A stretch of DNA of 20,960 bases. Source: Actinomycetes bacterium (GTDB lineage Bacteria; Actinomycetota; Acidimicrobiia; Acidimicrobiales; Palsa-688). The translations under genes and the position numbers were made by a program. The stretch lies in contig JAKBBS010000043.1 in the NCBI GenBank assembly GCA_021808425.1, positions 1-20,960 on the forward strand, written 5' to 3'. Each line of letters opens with the position of its first letter. Within the stretch, counting starts at the first letter, position 1. This document shows, piece after piece, positions 14,996 to 20,960 of this stretch. Below the pieces are notes generated by a model, which was given only the letters and a program-made list of their open reading frames with translations, ran no database searches and was not told the DNA's origin.

Positions 14996-15001
14996 TACGA
15001 T
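14996..15001 (+). promoter_or_regulatory. -10 element placed for a leaderless transcript
   Basis: TACGAT fits TANNNT and lies exactly 6 bases (TGATTT) before GTG 15008, which has no Shine-Dalgarno. The geometry equals that at 12899-12911. The element lies in the 18-bp gap shared with divergent ctaB. Confidence 0.45.
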
Positions 15002-15007
15002 TGATTT

Positions 15008-15385
15008 GTGACATCACGTTGGTTGACCGGTCGGGCCTTCCTGTTTCACCTCACGCTCCTAGTCGTGGTGCCCGGCTGCCTGATCGCCTGCTGGTGGCAG
15101 ATCACCCGGGCCGCGTCAGGAAACGTCCTCAGCTATGCCTACGCTGTCGAATGGCCGATCTTCGCCGTGATCGCCACGGTCGCGTGGTGGAACCTCGTTC
15201 AGCACCCTGCCCGAGCCGTCATTGGGGGCACCGAGACAGGCGAGGAAGTGCCCAAAGTACCTACCCTCGGCAACCGCCCCTCCCCGGCAGTCGACCGCGG
15301 TGCCGCTTTCAAGGCGGCGTCAGCGGAGGCGTACCGAATTTACAACGCCAATCTGATCGACAGTCGAGATACCGCTTTCGACTGA
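15008..15385 (+). CDS. small unknown membrane protein
   Basis: Protein of 125 residues with two helices (about 9-30 and 46-64) and a polar C-terminal tail of about 55 residues. The motif WWQITRAASGNVLSYAYAVEWPIFAV between and into the helices looks conserved in style: I recall similar small actinobacterial membrane proteins with GN-x-LSY-x-YA-x-EWP, but I cannot name a family. The WWQ-x-xRA part loosely resembles the start of SURF1-type oxidase assembly proteins, which would suit the place beside ctaB, but the protein is much too short for SURF1. The GTG start is supported by a leaderless -10 element. Confidence 0.6.
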   Translation: MTSRWLTGRAFLFHLTLLVVVPGCLIACWWQITRAASGNVLSYAYAVEWPIFAVIATVAWWNLVQHPARAVIGGTETGEEVPKVPTLGNRPSPAVDRGAAFKAASAEAYRIYNANLIDSRDTAFD

Positions 15386-15401
15386 GTCAGCATCCGCTGA
15401 C
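15386..15401 (+). terminator. small hairpin directly after the stop of the unknown membrane protein
   Basis: GTCAGC - ATCC - GCTGAC is a perfect 6-bp stem with a 4-base loop starting at the base after the TGA (15383-15385). It lacks a U-tract and is short, so termination is possible but not certain. The rest of the gap to 15496 shows only the binding site AAGGAG (15484-15489). Confidence 0.35.
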
Positions 15402-15495
15402 CGCTCCCCGAGCGATCGGTCGGACTCCTCCTCCGCAGGCCGTAACGTGTTCGCTTTATCGCAAACGAAAGCAGCGCCAGTGCAAGGAGTGACAG

Positions 15496-16071
15496 TTGGC
15501 TGATCCAATCGGTGCCGGAGCTTCCGCATCAGATGAGCGACTGGCCGGCATTTCTGATCAAACCGTGGGAGCTGAGCACTCTCCCCTCTCGCAGCCCAGC
15601 CACGGCCCTGGGTCCTCTGATGACTCAAAGTGGAACGCTCTGAACGTAGGGGTGCAGTTACTACAAGCAGCAGTAGCCGTGGCGTTGTTCGTCGTTGGAG
15701 GAGTCGTCCTTGTGCGGACCTTGATCGACTTCTTGGACAGCCCGGGCAACTACCCAGCTTCGATCGTGAGCGCCCTTGACGGCATCTTGGTAGTCGTTAT
15801 CGTCGTCGATATCCTTCACACTGTCCTCACACATCTGAGAAGCGCAACCTTTCCGGTTCGCCCCTTCTTGATCATCGGGATGCTCGCCGGCGTGAGGGAC
15901 ATTCTTTCTGCTTCCGCCAGGCTCACACTCACCGGTCGCGAGGGAAACACTTCCTTCTCCCAATCAATAATCGAGTTGGGGATCGGAGTCGGCGTCGTTG
16001 TAGCGCTACTGGTGGGATTGCTGTTGCTCCGCGCGGCGGCCGAACCCGGAAGCAACGATATCCAGGTCTGA
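15496..16071 (+). CDS. PsiE-like (phosphate-starvation-inducible E) membrane protein
   Basis: Protein of 191 residues. TTG 15496 is chosen because AAGGAG lies 6 bases upstream; no ATG or GTG start in frame fits as well. A polar N-terminus of about 50 residues precedes four helices (about 54-76, 92-112, 116-138 and 160-186). The stretch VVDILHTVLTHLRSATFPVRPFLIIGMLAGVRDIL resembles the PsiE core, where an Arg/His-bearing loop joins helices 2 and 3. The function of PsiE is not established. It is convergent with lysS, 18 bases apart. No Pho-box-like element is apparent upstream. Confidence 0.65.
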   Translation: MADPIGAGASASDERLAGISDQTVGAEHSPLSQPSHGPGSSDDSKWNALNVGVQLLQAAVAVALFVVGGVVLVRTLIDFLDSPGNYPASIVSALDGILVVVIVVDILHTVLTHLRSATFPVRPFLIIGMLAGVRDILSASARLTLTGREGNTSFSQSIIELGIGVGVVVALLVGLLLLRAAAEPGSNDIQV

Positions 16072-16089
16072 GCGGACAGCGTCGAAGAG

Positions 16090-17523
16090 TCAGAAAGTCT
16101 CTGGGCGTAGCGTCGGAAACGCGATCACGTCGCGGATCGCGTCCGCGTCTGCTAGCAGCATCACTAGTCGGTCGACTCCGATCCCGAGTCCGCCAGTCGG
16201 GGGAAGTCCGAAGTCGAGGGCTCGCAGGTAGTCCTCGTCTATCGACATGGCTTCGTCGTCGCCGGCGGCTTTCGCCGCGGCTTGCGCCTCGAATCTCAAG
16301 CGCTGCTCGCCCGGATCGTTGAGCTCGCTGAACGCATTGCACAGTTCACGCCCGGCGACTATCCCTTCGAAGCGCTCGACATACCCGGCGCGGGAGCGAT
16401 GATCCCGCGCTAGAGGCGACACCTCCTTCGGGTAGTCGGTGACGAATACGGGACCCCAAAGGCTCGCTTCGGTCGTCTTCTCGTAGATCTCGAGCAGTAC
16501 CTTGCCGGGACCCCACCCAGGCTCCGGCGTAACCCCCACCGAGCGGGCGGCGCTTCGCATCTCATCGTCGGGCATATCGAGGTCCACGCGGAGCCCCGCG
16601 TGCTCGGCGATCAGGTCGGTCAGAGTCGCCCGCCGCCAAGGTACCGAAAGCGACAGGGGCCGGCCGCCGTAGCTGATCTCGGTCGTGCCGAGAATCTGCA
16701 TCGCGGCGCCTGCGACGAGGTTCTCGGTGATGGCCATCATGTCGGTGTAATCAGCGTACGCCTGGTAGAGCTCGAGCATCGTGAACTCGGGGTTGTGCCG
16801 GGGTGACAGACCTTCGTTTCTGAAGACTCTCGCAACTTCGAAGACCCGCTCGAAACCGCCGACCACAAGCCTCTTCAGGTACAGCTCCGGGGCGATGCGC
16901 AGATAGAGGTCGACGTCCAAGGCGTTGTGGTGCGTCGTGAAGGGCCGGGCCGTAGCGCCGCCCGGCGTGGGGTGGAAGATCGGCGTCTCCACTTCCACGA
17001 AGTCCTGACCCTCCAGCCAGCGTCGGATCCACGAGACGAGCTTGCTGCGCAGGAGCAGCACGCGCCGCGAACCGTCGTTCGCCCACAGATCCGCGTAGCG
17101 CTGGCGGTAGCGGGTGTCGACATCGGAGATGCCGTGCCACTTGTCGCCGAATCCTCTTCGGGCTCGGGCAAGAAGCTGCCAGCTCGCGACTTTGACCGAC
17201 AACTCCCCTGTCTTGGTTGTCACGACCTCGCCGGTTGCGGCTATCCAGTCGCCGAGGGAAAGCCTGGTGAACTCGGCGAAGCCGTCTGTCCACGCACGCC
17301 CGGCGAAAAGCTGGATGGAGCCGCTCGAGTCGTGAAGGCTGGCGAACGCGACGCGCCCCATTTCACGTCGGAGCATGAGCCGCCCCGCCACGGTGACGGT
17401 GACCCCGGTCTCGGACTGCTCGGGCAGGTCGTGGAACCGCTCGGCCAGAGCAGCGGCTTTTGCGTCTGGTTCGACTCGGTAGGGGACAGAATCCGTCTGC
17501 GACAACGGCTGTGGATCGCTCAC
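16090..17523 (-). CDS. lysS: lysyl-tRNA synthetase, class II
   Basis: Charges tRNA-Lys; 477 residues, slightly shorter than usual (about 490-510) because of a short N-terminus. An OB-fold anticodon domain (about 41-118) precedes the class II core. Landmarks are RYRQRYADL (138-146), VETPIFHPTPGGATARPF (178-195, motif 1 region), motif 2 FRNEGLSPRHNPEFTMLE (234-251), and motif 3 GLGIGVDRLVMLLADADAIRDVIAFP near the C-terminus. GTG 17523 overlaps the coaX stop as GTGA, indicating translational coupling as last gene of the panC-nadB-nadC-coaX-lysS run. Confidence 0.97.
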   Translation of the reverse strand: MSDPQPLSQTDSVPYRVEPDAKAAALAERFHDLPEQSETGVTVTVAGRLMLRREMGRVAFASLHDSSGSIQLFAGRAWTDGFAEFTRLSLGDWIAATGEVVTTKTGELSVKVASWQLLARARRGFGDKWHGISDVDTRYRQRYADLWANDGSRRVLLLRSKLVSWIRRWLEGQDFVEVETPIFHPTPGGATARPFTTHHNALDVDLYLRIAPELYLKRLVVGGFERVFEVARVFRNEGLSPRHNPEFTMLELYQAYADYTDMMAITENLVAGAAMQILGTTEISYGGRPLSLSVPWRRATLTDLIAEHAGLRVDLDMPDDEMRSAARSVGVTPEPGWGPGKVLLEIYEKTTEASLWGPVFVTDYPKEVSPLARDHRSRAGYVERFEGIVAGRELCNAFSELNDPGEQRLRFEAQAAAKAAGDDEAMSIDEDYLRALDFGLPPTGGLGIGVDRLVMLLADADAIRDVIAFPTLRPETF

Positions 17524-18311
17524 TGCTGGTTACGTCCGAAGATGATGCGAAGTCCCTCCAAAGTTAGCCAAGGGTCGTGGTAGTCGATGGCTTCCGAGTG
17601 CGGCGCTATCAAACCTGCCAGGCCCCCCGTCGCCACGACCGTCGAAGCCCCTACCTCGTCTTCGAGGCGCCTGCAAAGCCCGTCGACTTGAGCCGCGAAG
17701 CCGTATATGACGCCCGACTGGATCGACTCGACCGTGTTCTTCGCCAGGACGCGGCGCGGTTCGACGAGTTCGACCCTGGAAAGTAGCGCTGCCCTGCTGA
17801 AGAGTGCTTCCAAAGATATTTCGATTCCTGGGATGATCACGCCGCCGAGATACTCACCGGCTTCGGAGACAACTTCGAACGTCGTGGCCGTTCCGAAGTC
17901 GATGACGATCGTCGGTCCACCGTACCGCTCGAATGCCGCGACCGCGTCGGCGATCCGATCGGCTCCGACCTCCTTGGGGTTGTCGTAGTGGATCGGCATT
18001 CCAGTGCGCACGCCGGGCTCCACTACGAGCGTCTCGGCGTTGAACCATTTCGCGGCCATCTCCCGCAGAGCTGAACGCTGCCGGGGAACGACGGACCCGA
18101 CGACTATTCCTGTGATCGCATCGGTCGACTCGAATCCCTGCATCCGGAACAGCTGTTCGACCATGAGTGCGAGTTCGTCAGCGGTACGCGACGCCACCGT
18201 CGCTACACGCCAGTGGCATGCGAGCTGAGGCCCGCTGCGCCCCGGACCGTCTCCTGCCTCGAAGACTCCGACGACCGTTTGCGTGTTTCCTACGTCGATG
18301 GCAACCAGCAC
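17520..18311 (-). CDS. coaX: type III pantothenate kinase
   Basis: First step of CoA synthesis from pantothenate, 263 residues of the ASKHA fold. The phosphate-1 loop is AIDVGNTQTVVGVFE (D6, N9, T10). NPKEVGADRIADAVAA and VIDFGTATTFEVV hold the catalytic Asp and phosphate-2 loop, and GGVIIPGIEISLEALFSRAALL the substrate region. GTG 18311 has GGAGGT 6 bases upstream, which overlaps the nadC stop. Linkage with panC two genes upstream joins pantothenate synthesis to its use. Confidence 0.96.
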   Translation of the reverse strand: MLVAIDVGNTQTVVGVFEAGDGPGRSGPQLACHWRVATVASRTADELALMVEQLFRMQGFESTDAITGIVVGSVVPRQRSALREMAAKWFNAETLVVEPGVRTGMPIHYDNPKEVGADRIADAVAAFERYGGPTIVIDFGTATTFEVVSEAGEYLGGVIIPGIEISLEALFSRAALLSRVELVEPRRVLAKNTVESIQSGVIYGFAAQVDGLCRRLEDEVGASTVVATGGLAGLIAPHSEAIDYHDPWLTLEGLRIIFGRNQQ

Positions 18312-18315
18312 CGGC

Positions 18316-19167
18316 TCACCTCCCCGGGTCCAGGTCCAACCCGATGTCGAGGATCGGAGCTGAGTGCGTGATCGCCCCGACGGATATCAGGTCTGCCCCC
18401 GCGGAGGCGTAGTCTCCGACGGTATCCAGCGTCACACCACCAGACACCTCGACTTTGACCCGGCCGGCGACCACACCGACGGCTACGGCGACCTCGGGGG
18501 GAGTCATGTTGTCGAGTAGGATCATGTCGGCGCCGGCCGCCAACGCCGTCCTTACCTGGTCGAGGGTGTCGCACTCCACTTCGCAGGTGACGCCGGGCCA
18601 TCGCTCGTGAGCCAGGGCTACCGCGCGTTCGATACCGATCCCCGCAAGGTGGTTGTCCTTGACGAGTATCGCGTCCGAAAGCGACGCCCGGTGATTGACG
18701 CCGCCCCCCGCTCGAACAGCGGCTTTCTCGAGCGCCCGCAGCCCGGGGGTCGTCTTGCGGGTGTCGCGGATCTTCGACGCCGCTCCCGCCGCCTCGACAT
18801 ACCGCCGGGTCGACGTCGCTATCCCAGAGAGATGGCAGAGGAGGTTGAGCGCGGTCCGCTCGGCGCTCAACACCGACGACAAGCGGCCTTGCACCCGGCC
18901 TATCACTGTTCCCCTTGTGAGTGCGTCACCGTCCGACAAGCTCCACGAGACCAGCACTCCGGGATCCACGGCGAGGAACGCCTCGTGGGCCGCGAGCCGC
19001 CCGGCGAGGACGCCATCCTTGCGCGCGACCAGGACCGCTTCGACGGTGGCGTCGTCGCCTACCAGCCCAGCGGTGAGGTCACCTTGGACTCCGAAGTCCT
19101 CGGCTAGCGCCCTGGCCACCACTTCTCGGACGGCGACGAGCGGCGGGTCGACCCACGTGCGTTTCAC
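18316..19167 (-). CDS. nadC: nicotinate-nucleotide pyrophosphorylase (quinolinate phosphoribosyltransferase)
   Basis: Converts quinolinate and PRPP to nicotinate mononucleotide in de novo NAD synthesis; 283 residues. Motifs in order are AERTALNLLCHLSGIATSTRRYVE (from 102), the active-site DTRKTTPGLRALEKAAVRAGGGVNHR (135-160), LVKDNHL (168-174), EVECDTLDQ and ILLDNMTP, then EVSGGV and ISVGAITHSAP for the PRPP phosphate. GTG 19167 overlaps the nadB stop as GTGA, so the two NAD enzymes are coupled. NadA (quinolinate synthase) is not in the window. Confidence 0.97.
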   Translation of the reverse strand: MKRTWVDPPLVAVREVVARALAEDFGVQGDLTAGLVGDDATVEAVLVARKDGVLAGRLAAHEAFLAVDPGVLVSWSLSDGDALTRGTVIGRVQGRLSSVLSAERTALNLLCHLSGIATSTRRYVEAAGAASKIRDTRKTTPGLRALEKAAVRAGGGVNHRASLSDAILVKDNHLAGIGIERAVALAHERWPGVTCEVECDTLDQVRTALAAGADMILLDNMTPPEVAVAVGVVAGRVKVEVSGGVTLDTVGDYASAGADLISVGAITHSAPILDIGLDLDPGR

Positions 19168-20831
19168 TGCACGAACCTACACGACATCGCGTCGAGGGTC
19201 GAGGGAAAGTCGCTTCGTCGGTGCCCTCCCCGGCTCTCAGTCCGCGCCCGCGCACCCGCGATGACTGCCGATGCCACCTCGGCCAGGTTCCGGGTCTCGA
19301 GCGATGCCACACCGCTTGGGTCGTCCCTGGGTCCACAGCCGTATCGGTGGCGGATCACGTCAACAACTCCGGCTGCGTCAGACAGAGAACCCGCGTCTCG
19401 CAGGACACCGACACCGTCGGCCATCGCCTTTTGGAGTCGCCGTCGATCATCGCTGACCGTGCCGGAAGGCCGCTCGCGCGGCGCCTTCGACGATTGCGGC
19501 CCTACGTGTCCAGGCGGTGCTTCGACGTTGCGATGGAGGCGCTCCACCCCGATTGCGCCGCAGTCGTTCGGCGCCGGTGAGTTAAGGGCGCGAAGGACTC
19601 CTGTGGGATCCGGCGAACTTTTTCCTGCAAGGATCGCTTCGACGGCGCGCGCGGCGAACACCATCCCTTCGAGCAGCGAGTTAGATGCGAGACGATTCGC
19701 GCCGTGGACCCCGCTGCAGGCGGTCTCTCCTGCGACCCAAAGCCCAGGAAGAGTTGTGGCGCCGTCCAGGTCGGCCATCACCCCACCGCACATGTAGTGC
19801 GCGGCGGGAGCGACCGGCAACCACTCCCGATCGGGGTCCACTCCCGCCTGCCTTACCCGCTCCGCCAGCGAAGGGAACCGGCTCGAGAAGCCCGGGACGC
19901 CGGAAACGTCGAGCCACACGTAGCCGCGCGCCGACGACCGTATACGCTCAGCGACGCTCGCAGCGACGATGTCTCGCGGTGCCATCTCGTCGACGAAGCG
20001 CTCGCCGGCCTCGTCGCGAAGGATCGCCCCCTCGCCGCGAAGCGCCTCGCTCAACAAGACTCGCGGCCCGTCGGGGCTGCCTGCGTGCAGGGCTGTCGGG
20101 TGGAACTGCACGAACTCGACGTCGCCTACTGCCGCCCCCGCGCGCAGCGCCATCGCGATACCGTCGCCGGTCGACTGCAGCGGGTTCGTGGTAACTGGGT
20201 AGAGCTGGCCCGCCCCGCCGGTGCCGAGGAGGACGTGGCGGGCTTCGACGTCGACGGTCGTCCCGTCAGGAGCAAGGAACGTCACCCCCGCGCAACGCCC
20301 GGCTCGCACGATGAGGTCTACAGCGAACCAGTTCTCGACGAGAGTGACACCGAGCGCAACAGCTGCCGCGACGAGCGTTCTCTCGACCTCCGCTCCTGTC
20401 GCCGCACCACCGGAGTGGACCACACGCGCCACCGAGTGCCCACCCTCCCTGGCGAGCAGCCACCGGCCGCTCGGACCCCGGTCGAAGTTCGCGCCGTGGG
20501 ACGCCAACTCGCGGACGCGCTGCGGCCCTTCCCCGACAAGTACCTGCACTGCCTCGCCGTCGCAGAGACCCGCGCCAGCCTTCAAGGTATCTGTTAGGTG
20601 CGACTCGACCGAATCTGTGAAACTCGGGCGCTCCACCTCGCCCTCGGCGAGGACGGCAGCGACGCCGCCCTGCGCCCACCAGGTGGCGCTGTAATCAGCT
20701 GCAGCCTTCGCTACGACGGCGGTTCGGAGGCCCGGTTCGGCTGCGGCAGCCCTCACCGCCGCCGACAGCCCGGCCACACCCCCGCCGACGACGAGGAGAT
20801 CGATGTTCGACAAGGCGTCCGCTGGTTGCAT
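19164..20831 (-). CDS. nadB: L-aspartate oxidase
   Basis: FAD enzyme that oxidises L-aspartate to iminoaspartate, first step of NAD synthesis; 555 residues. The dinucleotide-binding motif VVGGGVAGLSAA is at 14-25. SATWWAQGGVAAV, EGGHSVARVVHSGGAATG, FVQFHPTAL, HYMCGGVMAD and GETACSGVHGANRLASNSLLEGMVFA follow in the usual order. The C-terminal helical domain ends with ETRNLAEVASAVIAGARARTESRGGHRRSDFP, the family signature, so the gene is intact. ATG 20831 is 29 bases after the panC stop, and the gap holds part of a 17-bp tandem repeat. Confidence 0.97.
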   Translation of the reverse strand: MQPADALSNIDLLVVGGGVAGLSAAVRAAAAEPGLRTAVVAKAAADYSATWWAQGGVAAVLAEGEVERPSFTDSVESHLTDTLKAGAGLCDGEAVQVLVGEGPQRVRELASHGANFDRGPSGRWLLAREGGHSVARVVHSGGAATGAEVERTLVAAAVALGVTLVENWFAVDLIVRAGRCAGVTFLAPDGTTVDVEARHVLLGTGGAGQLYPVTTNPLQSTGDGIAMALRAGAAVGDVEFVQFHPTALHAGSPDGPRVLLSEALRGEGAILRDEAGERFVDEMAPRDIVAASVAERIRSSARGYVWLDVSGVPGFSSRFPSLAERVRQAGVDPDREWLPVAPAAHYMCGGVMADLDGATTLPGLWVAGETACSGVHGANRLASNSLLEGMVFAARAVEAILAGKSSPDPTGVLRALNSPAPNDCGAIGVERLHRNVEAPPGHVGPQSSKAPRERPSGTVSDDRRRLQKAMADGVGVLRDAGSLSDAAGVVDVIRHRYGCGPRDDPSGVASLETRNLAEVASAVIAGARARTESRGGHRRSDFPSTLDAMSCRFVQ

Positions 20832-20836
20832 TTCAG

Positions 20837-20870
20837 GCCGAGGCTACCGAGCCGCCGAGGCTACTGAGCT
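20837..20870. repeat. 17-bp tandem duplication across the panC stop codon
   Basis: GCCGAGGCTACCGAGCC (20837-20853) is followed directly by GCCGAGGCTACTGAGCT (20854-20870), 15 of 17 bases identical. The panC stop (20861-20863) lies in the second unit; the first unit carries a C in place of the T that makes the stop. It looks like a local slippage duplication in the panC-nadB gap. Confidence 0.6.
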
Positions 20871-20960
20871 GCCGAAGCGGGAGTCGCGGACATGTTGTCG
20901 ATAAGGCGGGCGCGACCTAGGCGTGCTGCTACGAGGAGCCTGACCTCCCCGGCTCCGACG
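20861..20960 (-). CDS. panC: pantothenate synthetase, C-terminal fragment (runs off right edge)
   Basis: Thirty-two codons and a TAG stop are visible. They read ..VGAGEVRLLVAARLGRARLIDN followed by MSATPASAAQ. The stretch AARLGRARLIDN matches the conserved C-terminal strand of PanC, which ligates pantoate and beta-alanine to pantothenate, and panC is the usual neighbour of coaX and lysS in actinobacteria. The short tail after LIDN is not conserved. No panD is seen between panC and nadB, unlike in mycobacteria. The call rests on a short segment plus context. Confidence 0.8.
   Translation of the reverse strand, partial: VGAGEVRLLVAARLGRARLIDNMSATPASAAQ

Noticed and set aside
19704..20597. Long plus-strand open frame opposite nadB
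   Set aside because: Antisense to a fully conserved L-aspartate oxidase; Arg-rich, low-information translation and no binding site.
1..20960. tRNA or rRNA genes, CRISPR arrays, insertion sequences
   Set aside because: No regularly spaced identical repeats, transposase-like frames, terminal inverted repeats or tRNA-like cloverleaf ends were noticed on reading; no search tool was available to exclude degenerate cases.

Overview
The window is high-GC DNA that most resembles an actinobacterium. The left edge carries the first codons of clpC and the right half carries panC-nadB-nadC-coaX-lysS. In mycobacteria the order panC-(panD)-coaX-lysS-(lsr2)-clpC is contiguous, so both edges fit that neighbourhood. 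Here a block of about 15 kb sits between lysS and clpC and is dominated by terminal-oxidase genes. The gene content, plus a cupredoxin-coxB-coxA-coxC order like the rus operon of Acidithiobacillus, suggests an aerobic and possibly acidophilic or iron-oxidising Acidimicrobiia-type actinobacterium. That placement is inference from gene content and was not tested by any search.

Layout. (1) 1-1204: start of clpC (minus), divergent from a trans-polyprenyl diphosphate synthase. (2) 1205-4700: a signalling module. A 20-residue leader ORF is coupled to an OmpR-type response regulator, followed by a sensor kinase and a secreted PepSY-like protein. Two arrays of pentamers with 11-bp phasing lie in front of the regulator and in front of the PepSY gene, and a strong hairpin terminator closes the unit. 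(3) 4740-7170 (plus): CcdA-like membrane protein, SCO-type copper chaperone and an unknown single-pass protein. (4) 7190-12818 (minus): an oxidase operon, read right to left, of an unusual membrane-anchored cupredoxin-like protein, subunit II (CuA), subunit I, subunit III, CtaG and a small membrane protein. (5) 12911-14036 (plus): COG4315-type lipoprotein and TlpA/ResA-like thioredoxin. (6) 14054-16071: heme O synthase CtaB (minus), then a small membrane protein and a PsiE-like protein (plus). (7) 16090-20960 (minus): tightly packed operon panC(partial)-nadB-nadC-coaX-lysS for NAD, CoA and Lys-tRNA.

The respiratory genes form an almost complete assembly set around one heme-copper oxidase: CtaB for heme farnesylation, CtaG, SCO and the lipoprotein as likely copper-site factors, and CcdA with TlpA as a thiol-redox pair. 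No heme A synthase (CtaA) is visible. The most striking observation is in the oxidase. Heme, CuB and CuA ligands are all present, but the residues that define the canonical D- and K-proton pathways are replaced (D132->R199, N139->E206, K362->I422, S299->A359 in subunit I; E101->Q109 in subunit II, Rhodobacter numbering), while the HPEVY glutamate is kept. Together with a two-helix N-terminal extension of subunit I and the CxxxC cupredoxin-like partner, this looks like a divergent oxidase that moves protons differently from the textbook enzyme.
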